Source: SHLQ01 sp964445255 (GTDB taxonomy: Bacteria; Actinomycetota; Acidimicrobiia; Acidimicrobiales; SHLQ01). From it: 40,768 nucleotides of DNA. The translations under genes were made by a program, and so were the position numbers. The stretch spans positions 1-40,768 of the forward strand of contig CAYUKM010000007.1 of NCBI GenBank assembly GCA_964445255.1, read 5' to 3'. Below, piece by piece: positions 32,769 through 40,768 of the stretch. The notes under the pieces are model-generated. The model was given only the letters and a program-made list of their open reading frames with translations. It ran no database searches and was not told where the DNA came from. The first letter of the stretch is position 1, and every line of letters begins with the position of its first letter.

Positions 32769-33743
32769 ATGCGAGTCCTTCTGACCGGTGCCACTTCCAT
32801 GATCGGCCGAGCGACGGTGAAACGACTGCGCGCCCGCGGCGACGTCGTCACCGTGCTCCAGCGTTCATCTTTCGACGATGCCGACGCCTGCATCCAAGGT
32901 TCCATCACCGATCCCTCCGTTCTGGTGCAAGCGGTCGCTAACCAGGATGCGGTGATCCACCTGGCAGCAAAGGTCGACATCGTTGGCGCGATCGAGGAAT
33001 TCACCGCGGTAAATGTTGAGGCGACCAAGAATCTCATCGTCGCCGCACAGGCGGCTGGGGTGAGCCGCTTCGTCTACGTGTCGTCTCCGTCGGTCGCCCA
33101 TGGCGGCAACAGCATTGTGGGAGGTGGCGCGGGCGTCGCCGACCCGACGAGCACCAGCGGCCACTACGCCACCACCAAGGCCACCGCAGAACTCGCGGCC
33201 TTGGCATCGTCAAGTGACGCCATGCCGATCGTCGCTATCCGGCCACACCTCGTTATTGGACCTGGCGATACCCAGCTGATCGAGCGGCTGATCGATCGGG
33301 CCAGGGCCGGCCGTTTGCCGTTGGTTGGATCCGGACTCGCACTGGTGGACGTCACGTGGGTCGACAACGCAGCGGACGCGCTCGTCGCGGCCGTCGACGC
33401 TGCGCCTGCGTGCGGCGGCGAAGCCTTCGTGGTATCGAACGGCGAGCCTCGCACAGTCGACGAGCTGTTCACCCGCATCATGAATGCCGCCGGAATCGAG
33501 TGGTCGCCGCGTCGAGTGCCGGCCAAGGTCGCCATCGGAGTAGGCACGCTCATCGAGAAGATCTGGGATCGCACCGACCGCGACGACGAACCACCAATGA
33601 CGGGTTTCGCCGCTGAGCAACTCGCTACCGCCCACTGGTTCGACCAGCAGCGAACCAAGGAGGCCCTTAACTGGGAACCGGCGGTGAAGCTCGCCGAAGC
33701 GTGGCCGCTGCTCGCCGAGCACTACGCACCAGGCGGTGCCTAA
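32769..33743 (+). CDS. oleD: OleD, NADPH-dependent 2-alkyl-3-ketoacid reductase (extended SDR)
   Basis: 324 residues from ATG 32769, 2 nt after the oleBC stop and with GAAGGGA upstream; the longer frame from 32721 is unsupported. Extended short-chain dehydrogenase features are the nucleotide motif MRVLLTGATSMIGRATVKR (one glycine of the usual TGxxGxxG replaced by Ser), Asp-type DAVIHLAAKVD, catalytic Tyr133-x3-Lys137 (HYATTK), and VAIRPHLVIGPGD. OleD reduces the OleA beta-keto acid to the beta-hydroxy acid for OleC. Gene order and spacing match an ole operon. Confidence 0.86.
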   Translation: MRVLLTGATSMIGRATVKRLRARGDVVTVLQRSSFDDADACIQGSITDPSVLVQAVANQDAVIHLAAKVDIVGAIEEFTAVNVEATKNLIVAAQAAGVSRFVYVSSPSVAHGGNSIVGGGAGVADPTSTSGHYATTKATAELAALASSSDAMPIVAIRPHLVIGPGDTQLIERLIDRARAGRLPLVGSGLALVDVTWVDNAADALVAAVDAAPACGGEAFVVSNGEPRTVDELFTRIMNAAGIEWSPRRVPAKVAIGVGTLIEKIWDRTDRDDEPPMTGFAAEQLATAHWFDQQRTKEALNWEPAVKLAEAWPLLAEHYAPGGA

Positions 33744-34002
33744 GTACCGGGTCTTCCTCCTAGTCTTTCGTCGGACCCGTTTGGACGTGCACGCCCACAA
33801 GCGTGGGTCTCGGTTCGGACCGATTCTCCAGTCGTTCTCCTATGACAACGCGTCCTACGGAAGAAGCCCCGACCCGGCGAGACTGGCGATCGAGACCTAT
33901 TTACATATTGACGATGTCGATTTCCCTATCCACGGTTGGTTCGAAAGAGACCTACGAAAGACACTCGGACCCTTAGGAATAACGATCAGACCGTTCCCGT
34001 AG
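33736..34002 (+). CDS. Small open frame overlapping the oleD stop (doubtful)
   Basis: 88 residues from a GTG overlapping the last codons of oleD by 8 nt. The protein is rich in Arg and Phe near its start and ends in a segment with FERDLRKTLGPLGI. Third-codon GC is clearly lower than in neighbouring genes, there is no ribosome-binding site apart from coupling, and the DNA contains hairpins (CGGGTC at about 33749 with GACCCG at about 33774; CCCAC-AAGC-GTGGG at 33794-33807) that suit a terminator of the ole operon. I lean toward a non-coding, terminator-bearing region. Confidence 0.3.
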   Translation: MPKYRVFLLVFRRTRLDVHAHKRGSRFGPILQSFSYDNASYGRSPDPARLAIETYLHIDDVDFPIHGWFERDLRKTLGPLGITIRPFP

Positions 34003-34061
34003 CCAGAGTCTAAGATCGCGCAGCAACTCAATCACCAGTCCAAGCCAATAGAGGAAGCTTC

Positions 34062-34757
34062 ATGATCACCACCGAACGAGTCGGTGACGACAACGTCCTG
34101 CTCGTGAAGCTCGACGATGGCAAAGCGAATGCGTTTACTGCGGCCGGCATCGCCGAACTTCGTTCGCACATCGACGCCGCAGCAGCTGACGATTCGATCG
34201 TCGCCGTTGTCGTTGCAGGTCGCGACGAGCGATTCTCCGGCGGGTTCAACCTCGGGGTCATGCGCGGTGACGACGTCCAAGCGATCCTCGACCTCGTCGC
34301 CGATGGTGGTGAGCTCGTCGCTCGCGCCTTCGACGCGCCAGTGCCCGTGATCGCCGCCTGCACCGGCCACGCCGTGGCAGCGGGGGCGCTGTTCTTGTTG
34401 GGTTGCGACATTCGTGTCGGTCGCCTTGGCGATTTCAAGATCGGCCTCAACGAGGTAGTTATCGGTATGGTCGTTCCCGACTGGGCGCTCACCATCGCAA
34501 ACGTGCGCCTGAGCAAGCGCCATATTCAACGTTGCATAGCCAACGCCCGGCTGCTCAGCCCTTCGGAAGCCGTCGACGCTGGGTTCCTCGACGAAATCGT
34601 CGAAGCCGACGATGTGATCAACCGAGCGGTCGAACTCGCAACGGAGTTCGCAGCCCTCGACGCCAGCGCGTACGCCGGTACCATGACGGCCTTTCGTGCC
34701 GACACCACAGCGGTCATGCGCGAGCAAGCAACCGCCATGCGGTCCCTCTCCCGCTGA
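34062..34757 (+). CDS. Crotonase-family (enoyl-CoA hydratase/isomerase-like) protein
   Basis: 231 residues, short for the family (usually 250-270). ATG 34062 has GAGGAAG upstream. Crotonase landmarks are VVVAGRDERFSGGFNLGVM (oxyanion-hole region) and PVIAACTGHAVAAGALFLLGCDIRVG (second oxyanion strand; the GHAVAAG loop). Typical hydratase Glu positions are replaced (LNEVVIGMVVPDW), so a hydratase is not certain; isomerase or thioesterase-type activities are possible. It ends 76 bp before the molybdenum hydroxylase operon and may belong to it or be independent. Confidence 0.82.
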   Translation: MITTERVGDDNVLLVKLDDGKANAFTAAGIAELRSHIDAAAADDSIVAVVVAGRDERFSGGFNLGVMRGDDVQAILDLVADGGELVARAFDAPVPVIAACTGHAVAAGALFLLGCDIRVGRLGDFKIGLNEVVIGMVVPDWALTIANVRLSKRHIQRCIANARLLSPSEAVDAGFLDEIVEADDVINRAVELATEFAALDASAYAGTMTAFRADTTAVMREQATAMRSLSR

Positions 34758-34833
34758 CCTAGCCGGAAACGCGTTTCGACAAAATGTTGTGACAAGCTGA
34801 GGCGGCATTGTTAGACCCCGTGGAGTTCGATCT

Positions 34834-37113
34834 ATGGCAATCACCGACGTACCGGCCTTCGTCCGCGCCGACGGCCCCGACAAGGTCACCGGATCCGGCC
34901 GTTACACCGCAGACATCAACCTCACCGGACAACTCGCAGCGAAATTCCTCTACGCAGGAGTGAGCCGAGGGCGTATCACCAAACTCGATGTCGAAGCGGC
35001 TCGAGCGTTGCCAGGCGTGTTTGCGGTCCTCACCGATGCCGACGTCCCCGATGTTCGCTATAGCTATGGCCTCGCCGACCGCACCCTGTTCGCCAGGGAT
35101 GAGGTGCGTTTCGAAGGTGAAGTTGTCGCAGCCGTTGCGGCAATCGACGAGGCGACCGCAACCGCTGCGCTCGACGCGATCGTGTACGAAGTAGATGAGC
35201 TGCCACCGGTCCTCGATCTCGAAGAAGCGATCGCCGATGGCGCCCCGCAGGTGCACGCCGACATCGATAGCTACGAGGTCACCGGCGACACCCCACACTG
35301 GGGCAACGTCGCCACCCACTCGACTATCGAGATGGGCGATGCCGAAGCGGCGCTCGCCAAAGCCGACCACGTCATCACGGGCCGCTACATCTCCGATGCG
35401 AGCCACGCCTCACCCATCGAGCCTCGGGCGGTCATCGCCCAGTGGGAGGGTTCACGGGTCACTATTTGGACCAGCACGCAAGTTCCTTTCGATGCTCGCA
35501 ACGGCGTGTGCGAGACCCTCGAACTTCCGGCGAGCCAAGTCCGGATCATCGGCCCGCACATCGGGGGTGGCTTCGGTGGAAAGTGCGGTGTGCACTTCGA
35601 ACCACACATCGCGGCACTAGCGAGAGCAGCGAAGCGGCCGGTCAAGCTGGTGTTCTCTCGATGGGAGGAGTTCGTGGCGCCCGACCGTCGGCGCGAAGCG
35701 ATGTTGATCGACGTAACCACTGGGGTCATGAACAATGGCACCATCGTCGCCCGCACCGGAACCCTGCTGCTCGACAACGGCGCCTACATGGCCGACTCGT
35801 CGTTCTTTCCCCAAGCGGCTGCGATGCACTTGATAGGCCCATACGCGATCGAGAACGTTCAGATGGACGGCAAGCTCATCTACACCAATCACCAGCCGTC
35901 TGGGTCGGTCCGTGCCCCTACGGCTCCTCAGGGGTGTTGGGCTGTTGAGTCACACACCGATGAGGTCGCTTCGGCGATCGGCATGGATCCAGTCGAATTC
36001 CGCCTGAAGAACATCGTGAAGACCGGAGGCGTCGGCCCGGCTGGGCAGACGTACGACGAGATCGGTCTCGACCAGTGCCTGACATTGGCCACCGAATCCG
36101 CGGGTTGGGGCCAGGCCCTCCCTGAGAACGAGGGTCTCGGCGTATCGATCGGCTGGTGGCCAAGCTTCGCGGAGAGCGCTGGCGCCTATGCCAAGATGCA
36201 CGGCGACGGATCAGTCCAGGTGATCACCGGCGCAGCCGAGTGCGGCACCGGATCGGTGATGACGCTTCGGATGCTCGCCGCCGACGAGCTCGGCATCGCC
36301 GAGGAATCGGTCGAATTGATCTACCAAGACACCGGCGCCGCACCAGCAGGCCCGGGTGCCAGCGGTTCGATGACTTTGTTCAACCATGGCCGCGCGGTCG
36401 AAAACGCTGCGCGCGAAGTCGCCAAGCAGCTCAAGGAACTCGCCGCGGCTGAGCTTGAAGCGAGCCCGGACGACATCGTGCTCTCCGATGGAAACGCATC
36501 AGTTGCTGGAACCCCAACCAAGGCGGTTCCGATCGCCGAGCTCGCAGCAGCGTCGGAAACCGGGGAGATCCTGGGCAACGGCACCGCCGAGGTCCGCGAG
36601 TGGCCCGAGCTAAAGGGATCGTCGTGCGGCGGCGAGCAGGGATTCTCGTCGTTCCTCGCGCCGCAGTTTTCTTGTCACGTCGCTCGAGTTCGCGTCGATC
36701 CCGGCACCGGTGTCGCTCGCGTTCTCGAAGTCCACGCTGCCCACGACTCGGGCACGATCATTAACCCGATGGCTGCTCATGGCCAGGTCGAAGGCGGCAT
36801 CTTGATGGGCGTCGGCCAGGCGCTGACCGAGGGAACCCGGTACGACGAAGAAGGCCGTCAACAAAACGCGGGTCTTCTCGAATACAAGCTGCAGACAATC
36901 GCAGACGCCCCAACGGTCACCACGCAATTCGTCGAGATCTATACCGAGAACGCCGGTCCCCGAGGAGCCAAGGGCCTTGCCGAAGCGCCGAACGTGGCGA
37001 CTTGTGGTGCGATCAGCAACGCCATCACCGCAGCAACCGGTGCCAGAGTGAAACAGCTGCCGATGACCGGAGAACGAGTGTGGACCGCCCTCGATGAGCA
37101 GGGGCAATCATGA
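34834..37113 (+). CDS. Xanthine dehydrogenase-family molybdenum hydroxylase, large subunit
   Basis: 759 residues. The aldehyde-oxidase a/b-hammerhead start (VRADGPDKVTGSGRYTADI) and the molybdopterin-binding region are clear: IGPHIGGGFGGKCGVHFEPH, SGSVRAPTAPQGCWAVESH, GASGSMTLFNHGRAVENAA, and RGAKGLAEAPNVATCGA with the catalytic Glu in the position of the usual KGxGE motif. The CO-dehydrogenase signature (AYxCSFR) is absent, so this is not a form I CODH; the VRAPTAPQ segment resembles the broader aromatic/N-heterocycle hydroxylase group. Substrate unknown. It overlaps the FAD subunit by ATGA. Confidence 0.86.
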   Translation: MAITDVPAFVRADGPDKVTGSGRYTADINLTGQLAAKFLYAGVSRGRITKLDVEAARALPGVFAVLTDADVPDVRYSYGLADRTLFARDEVRFEGEVVAAVAAIDEATATAALDAIVYEVDELPPVLDLEEAIADGAPQVHADIDSYEVTGDTPHWGNVATHSTIEMGDAEAALAKADHVITGRYISDASHASPIEPRAVIAQWEGSRVTIWTSTQVPFDARNGVCETLELPASQVRIIGPHIGGGFGGKCGVHFEPHIAALARAAKRPVKLVFSRWEEFVAPDRRREAMLIDVTTGVMNNGTIVARTGTLLLDNGAYMADSSFFPQAAAMHLIGPYAIENVQMDGKLIYTNHQPSGSVRAPTAPQGCWAVESHTDEVASAIGMDPVEFRLKNIVKTGGVGPAGQTYDEIGLDQCLTLATESAGWGQALPENEGLGVSIGWWPSFAESAGAYAKMHGDGSVQVITGAAECGTGSVMTLRMLAADELGIAEESVELIYQDTGAAPAGPGASGSMTLFNHGRAVENAAREVAKQLKELAAAELEASPDDIVLSDGNASVAGTPTKAVPIAELAAASETGEILGNGTAEVREWPELKGSSCGGEQGFSSFLAPQFSCHVARVRVDPGTGVARVLEVHAAHDSGTIINPMAAHGQVEGGILMGVGQALTEGTRYDEEGRQQNAGLLEYKLQTIADAPTVTTQFVEIYTENAGPRGAKGLAEAPNVATCGAISNAITAATGARVKQLPMTGERVWTALDEQGQS

Positions 37114-38003
37114 CGTTGACGATCGCGACCTCGCTCGATCAAGTCCTCGCTGGCCTAGCCGCAGGCGCCCGCCCGATCGCTGGGGGAACCGACCTCGTCG
37201 TTGGCGCTCGGCAACGAAAGGCATCGATGCCCGAAACGCTCGTGGCGATCGACCGGCTCGAAGAACTCGCCCAAATCGATGCAGACAAAACGCACACGAG
37301 CATCGGCTCGGGCGTCACCCATGCACGGCTCATGACCAATGAGGTTGTCGTCAACAACTTCACTGCGATCGCTGACGCTGCAGCGCTGGTGGGTTCACCA
37401 GCTACCCGCAACGTCGGAACGCTGGGTGGCAACGTGATGAATGGTTCACCCGCGATGGATACCGGTGCGCCGCTGGTCGTGCTCGGCGCTGTTGTCGAAC
37501 TCGCAAGCGTTGAGGGCAACCGGACCCTCTCCCTCGACGAACTGTGGATGGGACCGGGGACCACGAGCGCGCGCAGCCATGAACTGTGCACTGCTCTCGT
37601 CATCCCCAATCCCGAAGAACGATCCGGGTCGGCATACGTTCGGCTCGAATACCGCCGCGCTATGGAGATCGCCGTTGTCGGCGCCGCGGCAAACATCGTC
37701 CTCGATGGCGATGGTTCGGTTGCGTCTGCACGAGTAGCCCTCACCGCAGTGGCGCCGACCATCGTCGAAGTAGAAGGCCTCGACGACCTCGCGGGCCTAA
37801 GCCCCACCGAGGCTGCCACAAGAGCCGAAGCTGCCAGCGCTGAACAGGCCACCCCCATCAGCGACCTTCGGGCGTCGGATCGCTACCGGCGCCACACCAT
37901 CGGTGTGATGGCGCGTCGTGCAGTCGACGCGGCAGCTCGTCGAGCCGCTGGCGAGGAGATCGCCGTCCCCGTAAACCGCGCACTTGGAATTGGAGCCTCG
38001 TAA
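37110..38003 (+). CDS. Molybdenum hydroxylase FAD-binding subunit
   Basis: 297 residues of the CoxM/FAD-binding PCMH type: ARPIAGGTDLVVGARQRK for the first FAD contact, RNVGTLGGNVMNGSPAMDTG for the pyrophosphate loop, and the C-terminal CO_deh_flav_C domain (SAYVRLEYRRAMEIAVVG). It accepts electrons from the [2Fe-2S] subunit. There is no extra iron-sulfur insertion as in 4-hydroxybenzoyl-CoA reductase. It overlaps both neighbours (ATGA and TAATG). Confidence 0.88.
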   Translation: MTLTIATSLDQVLAGLAAGARPIAGGTDLVVGARQRKASMPETLVAIDRLEELAQIDADKTHTSIGSGVTHARLMTNEVVVNNFTAIADAAALVGSPATRNVGTLGGNVMNGSPAMDTGAPLVVLGAVVELASVEGNRTLSLDELWMGPGTTSARSHELCTALVIPNPEERSGSAYVRLEYRRAMEIAVVGAAANIVLDGDGSVASARVALTAVAPTIVEVEGLDDLAGLSPTEAATRAEAASAEQATPISDLRASDRYRRHTIGVMARRAVDAAARRAAGEEIAVPVNRALGIGAS

Positions 38004-38482
38004 TGGCCGGACAGAACGCGGTAGAACTCACCGTAAACGGTGTCCCCTACCCGGTGACGATCAGCACCGACCGTACGCTGTCGACCGTGCTGCGAAACGA
38101 ACTCGGACTGACCGGAACCAAGGAGGGCTGCGACGACTGTGAGTGCGGCGCGTGCATGGTTCTCCTCGACGGCCAGCCGATCAATTCATGCTCATACTTG
38201 GCCGCACAGGCGCAAGGACGAGACATCACGACCGTTGAAGGCCTCGCCGATGGCGCCGAACTTCATCCACTCCAGCGAAACATCTTGGCAACCGGAGGTG
38301 TGCAGTGCGGTTTCTGTACTCCGGGCATGTTGATGTCCGCGGCCGCGTTGCTCGCTGAGAACCCCGACCCAACCGACGAAGAGGTTCGTCTGGGTCTGTC
38401 CGGGAACCTGTGTCGGTGTACCGGGTATGCGCGCATACTTTCTGCGGTGTCTGCGACAGCCGTCGAACTCCGAGCTGATTAG
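38003..38482 (+). CDS. Molybdenum hydroxylase [2Fe-2S] subunit
   Basis: 159 residues. A plant-type [2Fe-2S] domain has cysteines in EGCDDCECGACMVLLDGQ and NSCSY. The second, four-helix cluster domain has CGFCTPGM and CRCTGYARIL. All eight cluster cysteines are present. With the two preceding genes it completes a large/FAD/FeS heterotrimer. Its stop codon overlaps that of the convergent membrane protein gene. Confidence 0.9.
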   Translation: MAGQNAVELTVNGVPYPVTISTDRTLSTVLRNELGLTGTKEGCDDCECGACMVLLDGQPINSCSYLAAQAQGRDITTVEGLADGAELHPLQRNILATGGVQCGFCTPGMLMSAAALLAENPDPTDEEVRLGLSGNLCRCTGYARILSAVSATAVELRAD

Positions 38483-40008
38483 GTGACGATGATGCGGATA
38501 ATGAACACCCGCTGACCATTCGCCGGGTCGGTAGCGGTGATACGCGTGACCGCCGTGCCAGTTCGCCCCTGGCGAGGCGTGAACTGCATCGCGCCGTTAG
38601 CTGCGATCGTCGGGTTCGCCGAGAACAACGACGTATCGTCCGTGGAGATTTGGAACCGAGATCCAACAGGTGGTGCTAGCTCACCCGAGCTCACCGCGAG
38701 CCACGGAATGAGCTGTGGTCCAGCGTCGGATGGAAGACGGATCTCGCCATCGGACGAGAATGCCCCGTCGATAACGCCCTCGACGGTTACGAGAAGCACG
38801 GCTTGGCTACAGTCGCCGAACTCCGTGCATACCTCGTAGATGATGTTTGCCTCACCTGCTGCGTTGGCGGGAGGTTCATAGGTGATCTGGCCGCCGCCGG
38901 CCGAGACCGTGCCGGAGCTCGCGGTCACAACCGTCAGGGTCGTCGGGTCGATCGCGGCATTGGTAGGTCCGTCATTAGCGAGCACGTCGACCTCGACCGA
39001 GGTGTCTTCGAGCGTGCTGGCGAAGTCGTCGACGAGTTCTAGCTGCGGAGCAGTCACATCGAAGGTCACCGTTGCGCTAGCGCGCTGATCCTTGGCATCA
39101 GCCACGACGTAGGTGACCGCTGTTGAGTCGGGAACGTCGGGGGCGGTGAATTCGATGAAGTCCTCACCAAATTCGAGCGAGCCTGCAGCCGGTTCGCTGA
39201 CCTCAACGATGCGTAGCGACTCCTGGCCGGTGTCATCAAAGTCGTTGCCGAGCGGAGAGACGCGGATGCGTTGTCCGAGGAGCGCATCGAATTGATCGTC
39301 GGCCGGTTGTGGAGCTTCGTCGCCATCAGCAACCGTGACGCTGCCTTGCGAAAAGCCACCATTGCCATCCGTGACGACGTAGGTGATCTCCCATGGGCCC
39401 GCTATCTCGGGGCTAGTCCGGAACTCAAGTACCGAGGCATCGTCGACGATGGTGACCTCGCCACCACCTTGGACGACAGCGGCCTCAACAATCTCGAGAG
39501 ACGCATCGTCGACGTCAGAGTCGTTCTCCAGAACCGGGATGCGAATGATCTGTTCGCCACCAGCGAGTTCGGCGACATCGGAATTCGCGTTTGGAGGGTC
39601 GTTTTGGGAAGTTACCTCTGCGATGATCGTTCGCTCGGTACACGTTTCATCGGTGCATACCGTTACGACGACAGTGACTGTTCCGACCGCGTTCTCCTCG
39701 GGTTCGATAACGAGCGTCGTGTCCTCGAGCTCCGCAGTCGCGGGGCCATCCACGGAATCGACGGTGATCTCTTCGGCGGTGCCGTCCTCATCGAGTTCGA
39801 TCTCAAGGGTCTGGTCTTCGATGACTTCGACCTGCTCCGGTTCGGCCTCTTGAAAGGCAAGGGCCTCGGGAAGGTCGGATCGGAGCCAACCCACCTGGAA
39901 GACTGCGACGACGGCAGCGGCTACGAACGCGACGAAGGCTAAGGCACTGAGAATCGGGAGGAACCGCCCACCCTCTTCTTTGTCGGGGTCGTAGACCACC
40001 ATCGACAT
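38479..40008 (-). CDS. Membrane-anchored protein with Ig/cadherin-like repeats
   Basis: About 509 residues from ATG 40008 (GGGAC upstream; an open frame to 40053 lacks a site). A short cytoplasmic start (MVVYDPDKEEGG) and one membrane helix (LPILSALAFVAFVAAAVVAV) place the rest outside. At least three repeats of ~90-100 residues share the D-x-x-x-x-x-E/G-x-x-x-x-V-x-V-L-x-N-D pattern (IRIPVLENDSDVDD, IRVSPLGNDFDD, EVDVLANDGPTN) of Ig-like or cadherin-like surface modules. One cysteine pair in VCTDETCTERT and one in VCTEFGDCSQ recur. A probable structural or adhesive surface protein; no enzyme domain is visible. Confidence 0.75.
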   Translation of the reverse strand: MSMVVYDPDKEEGGRFLPILSALAFVAFVAAAVVAVFQVGWLRSDLPEALAFQEAEPEQVEVIEDQTLEIELDEDGTAEEITVDSVDGPATAELEDTTLVIEPEENAVGTVTVVVTVCTDETCTERTIIAEVTSQNDPPNANSDVAELAGGEQIIRIPVLENDSDVDDASLEIVEAAVVQGGGEVTIVDDASVLEFRTSPEIAGPWEITYVVTDGNGGFSQGSVTVADGDEAPQPADDQFDALLGQRIRVSPLGNDFDDTGQESLRIVEVSEPAAGSLEFGEDFIEFTAPDVPDSTAVTYVVADAKDQRASATVTFDVTAPQLELVDDFASTLEDTSVEVDVLANDGPTNAAIDPTTLTVVTASSGTVSAGGGQITYEPPANAAGEANIIYEVCTEFGDCSQAVLLVTVEGVIDGAFSSDGEIRLPSDAGPQLIPWLAVSSGELAPPVGSRFQISTDDTSLFSANPTIAANGAMQFTPRQGRTGTAVTRITATDPANGQRVFIIRIIVT

Positions 40009-40112
40009 AGTTGTTGAGTCCCTAGTTCTAGCCGCGCCAGCGCGCGGCACCAATAAGGGTTCAATCGACCTAGGAGGGCCTAATTTGAGGGAGTCGGGGC
40101 CCGAGTGGGGAT

Positions 40113-40768
40113 TTAGGTCCGGTCCCGCAACAGGATCATGCGATCGCCGTTGCGAAGATTCTCCGGCTCGACCTCGGATTGAGCCATACGTTCACCGTTG
40201 CGAATGATCCCAATCAGGGTTGCGCCCTCGGGAATGGAGGACATGCCGTCAGAAGTAGCTCGCACCTCGACGAGTTCAATGCCTTCGCCAGCGTTGAGGA
40301 GATCATCGAGCACCGCCACAGCACCTGGATCATGGGACCCAAGCCCAAGCATTCGCCCGATAGCCGCGGTTGAGTCGATAACTTCATCAGCCCCGCCTTG
40401 GCGAAGCAAGTGCAGGTTCTGACGTTCCTTGACCCCAACGGTAATGTGCGCGTCCGCGTTGAGCTCGCGAGCTGTCAGCGTGATCAACACCGCGGTGTCG
40501 TCTCTGTTTGGCGCGACGACGATCTGGGCTGCGGTTGCGATGCCGGCCTGTTCAAGGACGTCGATATCGCTCGCGTCGCCAACAACCCCGACGTACCCGA
40601 GACGGGTGCCATTCTCGATCGCGTCCTCTGACCGATCGACAACGATGATCGACTCAGGATCGACGCCCCGAGAGACGAGATCAATCGCTGCGGCGTTGCC
40701 GGTCTCGCCGAACCCACAGATGATGGTGTGATCTTTCACGTCTTGTCTCCAACGTTGTTTGGCACGAA
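40113..40768 (-). CDS. RCK (TrkA-N/TrkA-C) part of a probable potassium channel, cut by right window edge
   Basis: The visible 218 or so residues hold an NAD-binding TrkA-N domain (TIICGFGETGNAAAIDLVSRG, VVGDASDIDVLEQAGI, VAPNRDDTAVLITLTAREL) and a TrkA-C domain at the end (IPEGATLIGIIRNGERMAQ). The frame stays open through the last base with a basic linker (RAKQRWRQDV) joining the Rossmann start, so the GTG at 40739 is not the true start. A linker like this normally follows channel pore helices, which would lie beyond the window. The product is most likely a K+ channel with a C-terminal RCK domain. Confidence 0.8.
   Translation of the reverse strand, partial: RAKQRWRQDVKDHTIICGFGETGNAAAIDLVSRGVDPESIIVVDRSEDAIENGTRLGYVGVVGDASDIDVLEQAGIATAAQIVVAPNRDDTAVLITLTARELNADAHITVGVKERQNLHLLRQGGADEVIDSTAAIGRMLGLGSHDPGAVAVLDDLLNAGEGIELVEVRATSDGMSSIPEGATLIGIIRNGERMAQSEVEPENLRNGDRMILLRDRT

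Noticed and set aside
34766..34791. GAAACGCGTTTC palindrome and ACAA-AATG-TTGT inverted repeat before the molybdenum hydroxylase
   Set aside because: Either could be an operator, but arms are short and neither is duplicated; too weak to list as a feature.
34834..38482. Aerobic CO dehydrogenase (coxLMS)
   Set aside because: The gene trio and order fit, but the large subunit lacks the AYxCSFR active-site motif and no coxD/E/F accessory genes are seen.

Overview
The window looks like chromosome from a high-GC actinobacterium, most likely an acidimicrobial (Ilumatobacter-like) lineage. This is inferred from gene content: an F420-type luciferase-like oxidoreductase, a resuscitation-promoting-factor (Rpf) domain, a fused OleBC protein, frequent GTG starts and strong GC third-position bias. 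No marker gene is present to settle the taxonomy. There is no rRNA, tRNA, CRISPR array, phage or recognisable transposase.

Layout. 1-4.1 kb: the start of an NfsA-type nitroreductase cut by the left edge, an NTF2-like protein, an F420 oxidoreductase followed by a membrane protein with a likely one-base frameshift, a short SSB and hisC. 4.3-7.9 kb: a large HelZ/SNF2-type ATPase overlapping a small protein with a basic head and an acidic tail. 8.0-13.1 kb: a run of exported proteins of unknown role (a frame-broken lipoprotein, a Tat-exported protein, a large anchored protein, two lipoproteins) plus an alpha/beta-hydrolase-like protein. 13.2-18.9 kb: two long FAD/GcvT-type dimethylglycine/sarcosine dehydrogenase paralogs preceded by a VOC protein. 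18.9-22.3 kb: yceI divergent from a MarR regulator with three palindromic operators between them, then a RimK-type ligase fused to an RCK_C domain, divergent from an aspartoacylase-like hydrolase. 22.3-25.6 kb: an RTX-Rpf secreted fusion, then a thiolase overlapping a sulfotransferase. 25.6-28.3 kb: a three-gene signalling operon (free-standing HisKA/DHp-like protein, Cache-type histidine kinase, single-domain response regulator) with two 8-nt overlaps. 28.4-33.7 kb: a histidine phosphatase, then oleA-oleBC-oleD for long-chain olefin synthesis by head-to-head condensation. 34.1-38.5 kb: a crotonase and a three-subunit molybdenum hydroxylase. 38.5-40.8 kb: a membrane-anchored protein with Ig/cadherin-like repeats and the C-terminal RCK part of a probable K+ channel cut by the right edge.

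The least expected structure is a family of four two-tier hairpins (15.70-15.81, 18.86-18.91 and 20.02-20.07 kb). They share terminal ATYTGT/ACARAT, a T-rich internal loop and a TAT apical loop. Their stem sequences differ but remain paired, and all four are intergenic and in the same orientation. The other main leads are the stand-alone DHp protein, the RimK-RCK_C fusion, the RTX-Rpf fusion, and two exported-protein genes whose reading frames are each restored by adding single bases in short homopolymer runs.
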